Shown here one piece after another: positions 55,301 through 64,000 of a DNA stretch of 64,000 nucleotides (its first letter is position 1; every line of letters begins with the position of its first letter). The notes under the pieces were generated by a model, which did not search any database, had not been told where the DNA came from, and saw only the letters and a program-made list of their open reading frames with translations. Location: contig NC_016134.3 in assembly GCF_000005505.3 (NCBI RefSeq), positions 24,999,584-25,063,583 of the forward strand. The letters run 5' to 3'. Both the position numbers and the translations under genes were made by a program. Origin of the DNA: Brachypodium distachyon. Taxonomy: Eukaryota; Streptophyta; Magnoliopsida; Poales; Poaceae.

Positions 55301-58300
55301 TAGTCCAACACCAGACCTTGAGGTCTGGCAAGGGGGAGAGCTGCACCGTGCGCACCTCTTGCCTTCTCCAGGACACAAACCAAGAGCTGGTGAAGGGGGA
55401 TGACAGCGAGGACAGACTTGACCATGGTGAGCCGCCTTTGTCATCATGGCTGCCTTCCAAGTAAGGAGGCGGTCCGCAATTCCTCCATGAGAGATTTGAA
55501 GGCCTCACTAGGCAGCTTGCGGATCACAAGACTAGTCCCAAGGTACTTGACAGGGAAGGGAGCAACTTGGCATCCTGTCGTCGCCGCAGCCTCAAGAGCT
55601 TCCTCGTCAAAGCAGCCAATAGGTGACACCAAATACTTCGCGAAGTTGGTGTTAAGCCAAACCACCTCCCACACCTCCCCGGAGACCGGGGCATCGAGGT
55701 CAGCCAAGTCCTCCGCTCAAAACCTAGAAAGTGTAGGTTCAGCGACAACTCATGCTCCAGGACCAAACCAGGAAGCAAATTGAAGTGAGCAATCGAGGCC
55801 TCTCCAATTGCCACATGGCCCGAGACCACCGTTCCATGGACAGGTCACATTCTTCTGCTTCCTATAGCATGTGTGCTGGTGAAAGAATGTCATATTAGCC
55901 CCCCCCCTCCCTCCCCCCCAGCCCAGCCAAGCAACCTTGGATCGCTGTCGGGCCACAATACCACTCAGAGATGTCGTGTTTCTATAGCTGCATCGACGAA
56001 GAAAATAACCTAACGCGCGATCATGAGCATTGACGGAGCCAACCAGCTTATTGCTCCAGCACATGAGCTGCCAAGCAGTATCTTTGAGCTTGGGAAGGAG
56101 AAGGCAGGTAGTTTCAGAGTCATCGTGCTATGATGCCCATGCTGCCAAGACCACCTCCATGAACCCATCCAGCCTGGTCCAGAAGTTGTCAAACTGGAAC
56201 CTCCGCCTACATGTGAGTCATAGGGAGGAGTTGAGAAGGAGGGGGCAGTGGTCCGAGATGACGGTCAAGGGGCAGCCCATGACGCATCCAGTGTGGTCGG
56301 ATGTTAAGCCTTGCCTTCTGCTGCTGCTCAACCAGAGCAGGGGCAGTGGTCTGCTCAAGGCTCCACGTCTATATTATTTGCAATAGATAATCTCAATGAC
56401 TTGAGCACTGGTACACCCTAATGGTTTGCCTTGCCTTCTGCCACTGCTCAACTAGCGCTTGCTAGAAAGGTGGCCCAATAATGCTCCTGTAATAGTGTGT
56501 TCTTTGACAGAAACTACTCAACCAACTCAACAGCCATTAGCATTGAGCAATATTTTAAGCTTTTGTGTTTCAGTCAATAATGATACACACCTTAACCAGT
56601 GCTTCCTGGAGCATGACTAAGAATTTAAAGAGTCCCTGACGTGCGCCGAAGGCCATCTTGTCCAATTTGCTAGGATAAATCTGAACTTCATGGTAGCTGG
56701 TCCAAGGTCCACTATAGTACTAGAGGCACGGCACGAGGTCAACGAGCTAGGGTTGAAAAAATAGATCAAGGTACTCTAAACTTGGCTCAAACTTACTCTA
56801 ACGAGTCGAGTAGTCTTTCAAACATATTAAGTTAGCGAGCTTTAAAAGTCGAGTTAACGAGTACTCATTAAGCTCGTGTGCCTTCTAAGAGTTCTAGCTA
56901 AGCAAATCATGCTCCACAGACCCCTGCCCAAGGCCCACAACTACAATAAAAGAGAACCCTAAGCATCGACAGATTCCACTATATACATGCTTTAAGAATA
57001 TATTTATATTTTGTTGGCAATATAGTATGGCATTGGGTGTTCCTAACAAGCTTAATGTGTTTAATGAGCCAACTCGATATTTTAACGGGTCGAGCTAGAG
57101 TTGGAATTTAAGCTTGTTGAGATAATAAGTCCAGTTGAGCCAAGCAAGATCATTACCTTAACAAGCTAAATTCAGTCAATTCAGTTCGAGCCAAGGTGGT
57201 TCGTTATCCACCCCTTTGACAAGCCACTCATTAACTACTTGTGATAACACTCACAAACATTTCCTATATATAAGGCAAGAGAACTGACCGTCATCGAGGC
57301 AACCGCTCCAACAAGTTGTGGCTTGTGCAAGCCATAACGGCATATGAGAACAGTCCCTGACATAATGGAGTCATTTTGAGGGCGAACTTCCTAACATCAG
57401 CACCAAAGGGGCTGGCACGTCAGCAACAAGGTTGCCCGACCGCTCTTATGATTTTAGAAATTGAGAAAAGGAAATAAGAGATTGGGTTTGGAAAGAACCT
57501 ATTGCATTAGTTTCCATCTTTAGTTCAAACCCTATATAAAGTGATAGCACTGTTGAAAAGGTTAAGCAATAAATACCAAAGAAGTCTCCCTCATGTTTCC
57601 ATCTGAGCCTCATCATGACTGGGAACAGTTCCCCATGTGCATAGGAGGTAAAGGAATGTTTCTATCCTCCGCAATCTCACTCTGAAACCCATCATCTTCT
57701 TCGTACTCGAATTGCCGCATACATCGGCCACAACAATTTGGTATCAAAGCCAATTGTTGTGGCCCCATCCTAGTAATAAAAGAAATGGGGGTTCCTGGTG
57801 TTCAAGAATAAAGTTCCGAACTTGTTCATGTCATTGCACAACTTCCCACCATAAATGGATATAGTCAAGGTGCTAGCCTGGTGTGCACAGAGTCGTAGCA
57901 ACCATGACAACCACCTCGCGCATCAAACTTTCGTGGAGTTAAGCATCTCCTTGAAGGGCTTTGGTCCACAATAACCTCAAACTACTTTGTTCCGCAAAAC
58001 CATTGTTGTGTGGTTAAGGTCGCTTCCGTGGAGTTAAGCATCTCATTGCATGCTCGCACAAGCATCAGCATGGGAAAATTGTGGTCTTGGATAGCTCTCT
58101 ATAACTGCGAAATAGCACCGCTATAGCTATTTTGGACCCAAAATGCTAACGATGGACCAATGTTCTGTTATACAAGTGACTAGCACTACAGGTCTAAATA
58201 GCTTCGCTCTGTTCCAGAGCTTGTAGCCAGCGGTAGCTTATCTCAAAATAGTATGGTAATTTTGGAATAATTTATAGAGAAGTAAAAAATGCATCAATTA

Positions 58301-61300
58301 TAAAATTAAATTTTGAGAGAACATGTCGAGAGACTTATATGCATGTTTGAGACAATATAGAACTCTCGTACTATGGGAGGCTTACCGTTATACTAGCGTA
58401 ACTGAGTATAAAGATATTGTATCAAAATACTAAATAATTTTGGCAATGACAAATATGCTATTTCCAATTCTTTTGAAACCGCGACCCTATTGTTGTGTCG
58501 GTCTTTTACCACCTCTCCCCTTGCGCCTGCTGTAGGTCTTCCCGAAGCGTGTGTCCTTAATGGGTGGATCTATACATTTCTGATATGGCATATATATTAA
58601 ATATTAGCATTAGACAACAAAAATAAGGCTTTCAGAACTAGGAAATTTGTATAATGAGCAACACAAAAAGCGAAGAGCAGAGCTCAGCTCAACCATGGCC
58701 AACAGTGCAACAGAGCCATAGTCCCACTATTAATACTTGTTCAAAAGGATAACCATAGTAAATGCCAGAATAGTGTGAGTAACTTTCACTTCTGTAATAT
58801 AGCTGAGTATGTTACGCAAATATCACTACTAGAGTACAATTTGTTGTTTCATAAATCGAACATGCACATGCACCATTTTAGTGTAATTTAGGCGCATCGC
58901 TAAGAAGAAAGGTTGAATGGGCGGACTTGTACTGATGAGACTTTCCACTATTGCTTGAATATATTTTTCTTCCTATTGTATCCCCTCTTTTTCAGATTTC
59001 ACCAAGCTTCTTTCTTAGTTGCTTCGTCTTAGACCGCCTTTGCCATTTGTGTCAATTAGCCCTTAGGACCCATTTCTAATTGTGCTAGTTATCAAATTAT
59101 TTGAAATAGTAACTAGGCCATGAATCATCAACGAATCAACCTATGAAACAAATGTAGAAACTGTTAGAAATATTTGGCTAGGCCAATATAAATAATTCCT
59201 ACATAAATCCCAAAGGCTCATTTCATTGGTCATACGCACTCACTTATTTGCCTCCCAATAAAGCGCGGTCGTATGCGTCGGACCCCTTGACCGAACACCT
59301 TGCCTTCTTGCGATGCGGCTCCACCGGGAGCACATGTCTTGCAAGTGAAACACAATTGTTGAGAGGACAAAAAAGTGAACCATATTGCACTAATGGAAAT
59401 GAGGTCAATGTTTGGCATTGGCTACTCTCGTTAATTTTGGTTGCTTTGACGTGGCTTGCTAGTTTGAATTAATCGCAAAAATGACCTTACACAAAGGTTG
59501 TAAGCGAAGCAATCTCGTAAGCCTCAGAAGGCTATGAAGGGAAAGAGACTTTGAAACGTGAAGCTTATAAATTAGGATATATGTGAGATGAATGGTACTT
59601 AGGCAAAAGCTGGGAAGAAATTCTTCATGGCATTAAGTGATGATTCAACTAGATATTGCTAGTATTTTGACGAAAGCTGGAAAGAAATTCTTCGAGGCAT
59701 TAAGTGATGGTTCAACTAGATATTTCTATATGTATCTATTGAAAACTAAGGATGAGGCTCTGCACTACTTTAGAATAAGTTGAAAACCAACATGGCAAAA
59801 CAATCGAAAGTGTTTTGTCAGATCGTGGTGAAGAGTATTTTTCTAACAAGTTCAGTTCATTTTGCAAAGAGGATGGTAATCCATGAAAGGACGCCTCCTT
59901 GTTCACTCTCAATCAAATGAGTTTGTTGACAGGAAACCACATTCTAAATGATTTGGTTAGCAACACATTAGATATTGTAGTTCTTATTAGAAATAATTTT
60001 ATTGTACTAGGAGTAGTTTTATTTTCTTTTGTATTAGGATTCAAATTTTATCTCGTACTTGTATATATTTGACCTAGAACCTTGGCAATAGATCAAGCTA
60101 CAAATTTCTTCACATGGTATCAGAGCTAAGGTTTATTCTGCAAGCACAACTCGTGCTCCGATCAAATTTTTTTCCAGGCCACACATCAATCCCGACCGAT
60201 TTCCCACCCAACCATAGACCTTCTTGCAACGGTTCGATTCCTCGTCACTTTTGGGTCGAGGTTGTTTATACTGCCGCATATCTCATTAACATCCAGCCTT
60301 CCTCTACTCTTCAGGGTGCGATTCCTTTTGAGCGTCTTTTTGGTCTTCTTCCGGACTATTCTTGGCTCCTTTTGTTTGGCTTTGTTTTGTTCTTAGCTAC
60401 TCGTGAACGCACCAAACTGACTGCTCAATCTGTTGAGTGTGTCTTCTTGGGATATAGTGCTGAGCATAAGGACTATTGGTGCTATTACCCCATCAGTCGA
60501 CGGATGGGAATTTATCAGGATGTGGCTTTTGACGAGTCTTGTCCTTTCTAAGCGCACTCATCTTCTCCATTGGGCTCTTTGTTAAGCCTTTTGTGTTTTC
60601 TAACTTTTCCTGACACTCGTATCACGGTCATGCCCTCATCCACCCATCCCACTTGGTCTCCACACATTTCTGATGCAGGCTCCCCGCGAGCTTCACCATG
60701 TGCTTCATCTCATATGGCCCTTGAGGTTCCTCCTACTCTGATATCTCACTATCGACTCTTCTACACACGACACCCACATGTCAAGGCTGCTCCCGATGCG
60801 TCATATTCTCATGACATATAGTCTTTTCCAGATGTACCATCTTATCCTGACGTGTTTTCTTCCCCTGTCACAATCTTCTTCTGAAATGTCAACTTCTCCT
60901 AGTGGGTCGTCTTCCTCTTCAGATGTTCCACCTACGTATAGACTTCGTGATCGTTCGTTCCACCTATTGACTGGTATGGTTTTCCTGGAGCAACTTTCTG
61001 AGCCGACCTACTACTGTGATGCTGTTGTTCGAGGAGTGGCATCATGCGACAGCAGAGGAGCTTGCTGCCCTTGATAGCACAGGCATGTGGGATCGTGTCT
61101 CTTCTTCTCCCACATATCGCCTCTAATGGTTCTCTTCAGTCCTACACGGCTCCTCTTATGGCCCGTGCCTTTCAGCAGGAGCATAGTCGTTAACTATGAC
61201 AAGATATTTGCTCATGTGGCCCACATGACCACTCTCCGTACTGTTCTTGCGGTGGCTTCTGTTCGCCACTGGTCTGCCTCTCAGCTTGATGTCAAGAATT

Positions 61301-63964
61301 CCTTTCTTAATGGTGAGTTACGTGATGAGGTCTGCTTACACCCACGAGGCCCATGCATCCACCACCTGGGTATTCTCTTCTTGAGAGCATGGTGTGTCGT
61401 CTTCGTCTCTCTTTATGATCCTAAGCACGCCCCTCATGCCTGACTTAACCTCTATGGCCACTGCTACTAGCTTTTCAGCGAGGTAAAGTTCTTGCGCTTT
61501 TTGTTCACATTTTGTCTCATGGTCAGACTCTCCTATATTTTGATGACGTGATTATTCTTTGTTTGTAGAATAGATTCCTGGATGGATGTAGGCCTTGTTC
61601 ACTTATTGCACTTTGGATATAGGCTGTTCCACAAGGTTCCTCTCCAATCGGATGTCTGCAACTACTGGCTGCACAGGCTAAAATGTGGAGACCCCTATAA
61701 TATATTATTTGCATAAAAAATACACACTGCAAACCAAGTGAGTTCGTGCTCAGATGGCAACCTTGTGCAGCCAGAGTTAACTTCCACATAAACAAGGCAC
61801 TGCGGAAACCTATAGTAAACTATTTGCATAAAAATCAAACTGCAACTCTAGTGAGTACATGCTCAGTTGGCAACCTTGTGCGGCCAGAGTTAACTGACAC
61901 ATAAAACATGTCATTAACCAAATTAAAAGAATGACTTATTTACACGGTTGGGACACCTCGAAGTAGAGATCAGATCCCAAAAATGAATGAAAGGCCACTA
62001 TATGAAACAAAAACAGAATAAATGTTGTGAACATCAGTATGCTGCATCAGAGCAGCATCAGATGCATTGCAGCCAGCTGGCAGGGAAGATTTACAAGACA
62101 AGGATGCTACGGTGTGTGAATCCTATCGTGGGAAAAGATGCCTAAGTAGAGTCAAAGTACGACTCGGCTAGGGATAGTTCAACAGAGACGACACGAGTTA
62201 GGATAGATGAGTTGGAGATAGAATTAATGAATTAGGAATGCTCAACTCAAGTCCATGGAGATCAGGGACATATGGTTCGTCGCAAAAAAAAAGGGGACAT
62301 ATGGTGTCTGGATACTTTATTAGGAGGTTTCCAAGTTAGAATGCAATCAGTCAAGTTAGGAGGCAGGAGTATTATATAAGGGTTGGCTATGTACTTTTAG
62401 AGAATTAAAAAAAGATAGAAACAATGTTGACTGACCTAGAAAGATGGAATTATATGGATGAATTTTGACAAAATTTAGTTGTGCAAGACTCCCAATTCAC
62501 GTACCAGTACTGGGTATGCACAGAGCAGAGTATATATCTGTAACTCCTAGGAAAAGTACCATGGCAACTGGCGAGCCAATGAGGTATCAGAATTTTTAGC
62601 TTAAAAAAGAAATGGATTTTAAACAAGGTACTCCATGCGAACACCGAACACATAGGTACTGCCATACTGTACAGCCCAAGCCATTCGACGCATAGAAGCA
62701 GGCCAGCCCAACATGAGAGAGCAGGAACCCTGGCAGTTGGGAATATGATAACCCGTGGCAGTCACCAGCACGTGTGCCAAAAAAAAAAGCGGATTTTGCA
62801 ATATTGGTGTGACTGAGTTCATGTCAAATGTGATCCTACCAGTGTCATGAATTCAAGATTTAGTTCATGATCTATACTATTCTCGAATCCTTAAGGCTGC
62901 TAGTGCAAAATGCCAGCTGGAAGTACAAGTGAAACTGTGGAAGATAGGAGCTTCAGGTGCAACCTCCTTTTTGCAAATTCAAGATGCCACTAAACCCTCT
63001 TTTGGTTCATTACTTTTGCAATTGCTTGGCAAAACCATGTGGTGTTGGTGGAGGGAATGCAAAGAATTTGGTACAAATATTGCGACAAGGTAATCACAGC
63101 AAACTATTCAAGAACTAGTCATATTATTTTAATATATATGGCAGATCTATTCTACAACTGGTGTGTAGAGAACCTGTTGTATACGCTGACCCACTCTACA
63201 GGGCCACCTCATGTACCATGCCTCCCTACCACGACCACCCACACCCCCTCAATGCTGCCGGGCGTCGCTCCCCCATGCCTCCTACCTGCCACCCTCCCCC
63301 TGCCTCCGCCCGCCATTAGGCACTGCCGCCGTGCAGTGCCCTCATCTCCTCACACACCTCCTCCCCCCCCCCCCCCCACTGTGTGCCGCCCCCATGCTTC
63401 CTCATGCGACTCTCCTCCCCTGGCGTGCCTCCTTGCCGTTGCACGCCACCACCTGTGCATCCCGGCCGCTGCCAGCGCTCCTCCGTTTACACGCCTCCTC
63501 CCTATACTCCATACAACATACTACATACTCCTGATTACGCTAAATACTACTCCCTCCGATCCTAAATTCTTGTCCTTGTTTTAGTTGTTTTAGTTGAACT
63601 AAAACAACGACAAGAATCTGGGATCGGAGGGAGTACCTAAATTGTATGAAACAGACGTGGGAGTAACTACACCTCGTATTACTTTAGTCTTCCTATATAT
63701 GCAGATATACCAGCGCAGTATGGAAACGCCATACAGTGGTAAAGGCGACCCGCAATGGCGGCACATCCGTGCAAACTAGACATTTGATATCAACATATAC
63801 ATTTGAGAATAAGAGTAGAATAGAACCTCCTGTTGTGCAGGTGCAAGTGGACCTTTACAGGCTCTTCCAACCAAATCTCGGATTGCAGCTCCTCGGCTAG
63901 TGTCAGCACACATGCTACCATCCCATAGTAGCTCATGCTTGTTATCCAGGTTCAACCACTGTAA
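52320..63964 (-). CDS. CNOT11: CCR4-NOT complex subunit 11 (CNOT11), C-terminal six exons
   Basis: Subunit of the CCR4-NOT deadenylase complex, which shortens mRNA poly-A tails; CNOT11 joins CNOT10 at the NOT1 N-terminus in animals. Exons, minus strand: 63964-63827, 54132-54061, 53982-53909, 53813-53672, 52909-52831, 52417-52320 (TGA 52,320-52,322). All have GT-AG borders and keep phase (603 bp, 200 residues plus stop). They encode [20 protein letters not shown] and [11 protein letters not shown], then [74 protein letters not shown] and [20 protein letters not shown], closely matching the conserved C-terminus (PF10155, DUF2363). The first visible acceptor is at 63,964 or 63,958. Earlier exons are off-window. 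The 9.7-kb first visible intron is filled with transposons. The frame is intact, so the gene is probably functional. Confidence 0.94.
54691..56395 (-). mobile_element. LINE in CNOT11 intron, internally deleted
   Basis: Minus-strand LINE, same sense as CNOT11. From 56,395 it shows the endonuclease end ([10 protein letters not shown]), the linker [19 protein letters not shown] and WASQHDDSE. A jump near 55,830-55,930, marked by C-rich runs on plus, leads straight to the RT C-terminus ([17 protein letters not shown]). The zinc-binding C-terminal domain follows ([40 protein letters not shown]). The whole RT palm is missing. The 3' end lies near 54,691. Confidence 0.85.
56396..56744. other. Intronic non-coding sequence
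   Basis: Holds an exon-like minus-strand stretch (about 56,590-56,705) flanked by AG and GT, but with no place in CNOT11. Otherwise featureless. Confidence 0.4.
56745..57225. mobile_element. Possible hAT-like MITE in intron
   Basis: Left CTAGGGTTGAAAAAATAGAT and right ATCCACCCCTTTG ends are loosely inverted. The interior repeats GAGTCGAGT/GAGCTTGT-type words (GAGCTCG family) typical of a grass hAT-like repeat. TIRs are too diverged to fix target duplications. Confidence 0.35.
57240..57764 (+). mobile_element. Copia LTR with primer-binding site
   Basis: LTR-like sequence with a TATA box CCCTATATAAAG (about 57,529), an AATAAA at about 57,568 and an end at ...CCACAACA (57,735). The primer-binding site TGGTATCAAAGC (57,739-57,750) is complementary to initiator tRNA-Met. 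A perfect 13-bp inverted repeat (GGCCACAACAATT / AATTGTTGTGGCC) encloses it. No gag follows. The LTR start is approximate. Confidence 0.6.
57765..59579. other. Intronic non-coding sequence, Copia debris possible
   Basis: A short direct repeat GTGGAGTTAAGCATCTC occurs near 57,932 and 58,038. No gag or protease frame could be recognised. Confidence 0.35.
59580..59975 (+). pseudogene. Decayed Copia integrase core with 67-bp duplication
   Basis: Pieces of a Copia integrase core remain readable in shifting frames: [19 protein letters not shown], then [15 protein letters not shown], then HERTPP near 59,890. A 67-bp segment is duplicated in tandem (59,604-59,670 and 59,671-59,737). The copy is cut by a short Copia LTR at 59,976. 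Confidence 0.65.
59976..60126 (+). repeat. Short Copia LTR (139 bp) plus primer-binding site
   Basis: From TGTAGTTCTTATTAG at 59,976 to TTCTTCACA at 60,114 with a TATA-like TATATATTTGACC. It is followed at once by TGGTATCAGAGC (60,115-60,126), the initiator tRNA-Met primer site. LTRs this short occur in Tos17-like Copia elements. No second LTR was found downstream. Confidence 0.7.
60127..61570 (+). pseudogene. Copia pol fragment (integrase C-terminus, RT), no gag
   Basis: After the primer site the sequence passes directly into the end of integrase ([54 protein letters not shown]). The frame closes at 60,551. Ser/Pro-rich linker pieces follow. RT then shows as [38 protein letters not shown] and, near 61,530, [10 protein letters not shown]. 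Gag, protease and the integrase core are missing, and several frames are used, so this is an internally deleted copy in the CNOT11 intron. Confidence 0.85.
61694..61908. repeat. 115-bp tandem duplication
   Basis: CCTATAATATATTATTTGCA at 61,694 and CCTATAGTAAACTATTTGCA at 61,809 start two diverged copies that share GGCAACCTTGTGC and CCAGAGTTAACT. Period 115 bp. Confidence 0.85.
61909..63549. other. Intronic sequence, nothing certain
   Basis: AT-rich to 63,170, then a C-rich block (63,200-63,500) with 15 consecutive C at about 63,363-63,377. Open frames in the C-rich block are compositional. Confidence 0.4.
63550..63633. mobile_element. Miniature Stowaway hairpin, 84 bp
   Basis: Near-perfect hairpin: CTCCCTCCGATCC...TTCTTGTC on the left and GACAAGAATC...GGATCGGAGGGAG on the right, with a TA on each side (63,548-63,549 and 63,634-63,635). 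Arms are about 38 bp and the loop is tiny. It lies in the CNOT11 intron about 190 bp from the exon donor. Confidence 0.9.
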
Positions 63965-64000
63965 CTGTAAATTCATCTAGGTTTAGAAATAGAAGTGACA

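Noticed and set aside
56590..56705. Exon-like minus-strand stretch with AG and GT borders in the CNOT11 intron
   Set aside because: The flanking CNOT11 exons join without a gap compared with the conserved protein, so no extra exon fits; the translation matches nothing known.
57290..57400. Minus-strand frame reading [18 protein letters not shown]
   Set aside because: It lies inside a Copia LTR on the other strand and has no intact frame or splice context.
63039..63584. Open frame of 181 codons rich in Pro, Ser and Thr
   Set aside because: Driven by a C-rich low-complexity block with a 15-C run; overlaps a MITE and lies in an intron.

Overview
The window is nuclear DNA of a grass (Poaceae). 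It carries intron-containing plant genes, GC-rich single-exon genes, TA-flanked Stowaway MITEs, a grass-type SINE, a CACTA element with subterminal repeats, and a Tat-lineage Gypsy element. A minisatellite-bearing short element at 50.3-50.7 kb recalls Pooideae genomes, but that placement is only inference. Four host genes or gene remnants are recognisable; most of the rest is transposable-element sequence.

1-8 kb: an L1-type LINE (plus strand, 5' end off-window) ends at about 2,662. It abuts a minus-strand serine carboxypeptidase-like (SCPL) gene, whose first eight exons I can place (5,009 down to 3,000). Exon 6 lacks one base, and the last exons, which would carry the catalytic Asp and His, are not in the window. 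The SCPL promoter, exon 1 and intron 1 are tandemly duplicated upstream. That copy is frameshifted and is split by a long-TIR Mutator-like element.

10-32 kb: a nested stack. A decayed MULE transposase (to 12,057) is cut by the left end of a CACTA element (12,058). The CACTA subterminal repeats stop near 12.3 kb and reappear at 27.2 kb, followed by CACTA genes including a Ulp1-type protease. In between lie a probable LTR-like GC-rich segment, a minus-strand Tat Gypsy element (about 14.4-22.47 kb: gag, protease, RT, dual RNase H, integrase) and an AT-rich non-coding stretch.

33-40 kb: a DUF538 gene with one frameshift, an intact minus-strand BYPASS1-like gene (38,027-37,041), and a pair of about 600-bp non-coding segments in inverted orientation on either side of it. 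A CACTA-type MITE with a CAT target duplication, a long foldback and Stowaway copies sit between them, and a hAT terminal fragment lies beyond.

42-51 kb: MITEs, a SINE with a perfect 18-bp target duplication, a 5'-truncated LINE with only its RNase H domain, a minus-strand LINE, a second LINE 3' end in opposite orientation, and a small TIR element filled with a 23-bp minisatellite.

52-64 kb: the C-terminal half of CNOT11, a CCR4-NOT subunit (minus strand, six exons, intact frame). It has a 9.7-kb intron packed with a LINE, Copia fragments and MITEs. Its upstream exons lie beyond the right edge.

The genes form no operon-like system. The strongest themes are a host locus being taken apart (SCPL), element decay apparently biased towards C-to-T/G-to-A stops, and unexplained inverted non-coding segments around the BYPASS1-like gene. 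No clearly new functional system was found.
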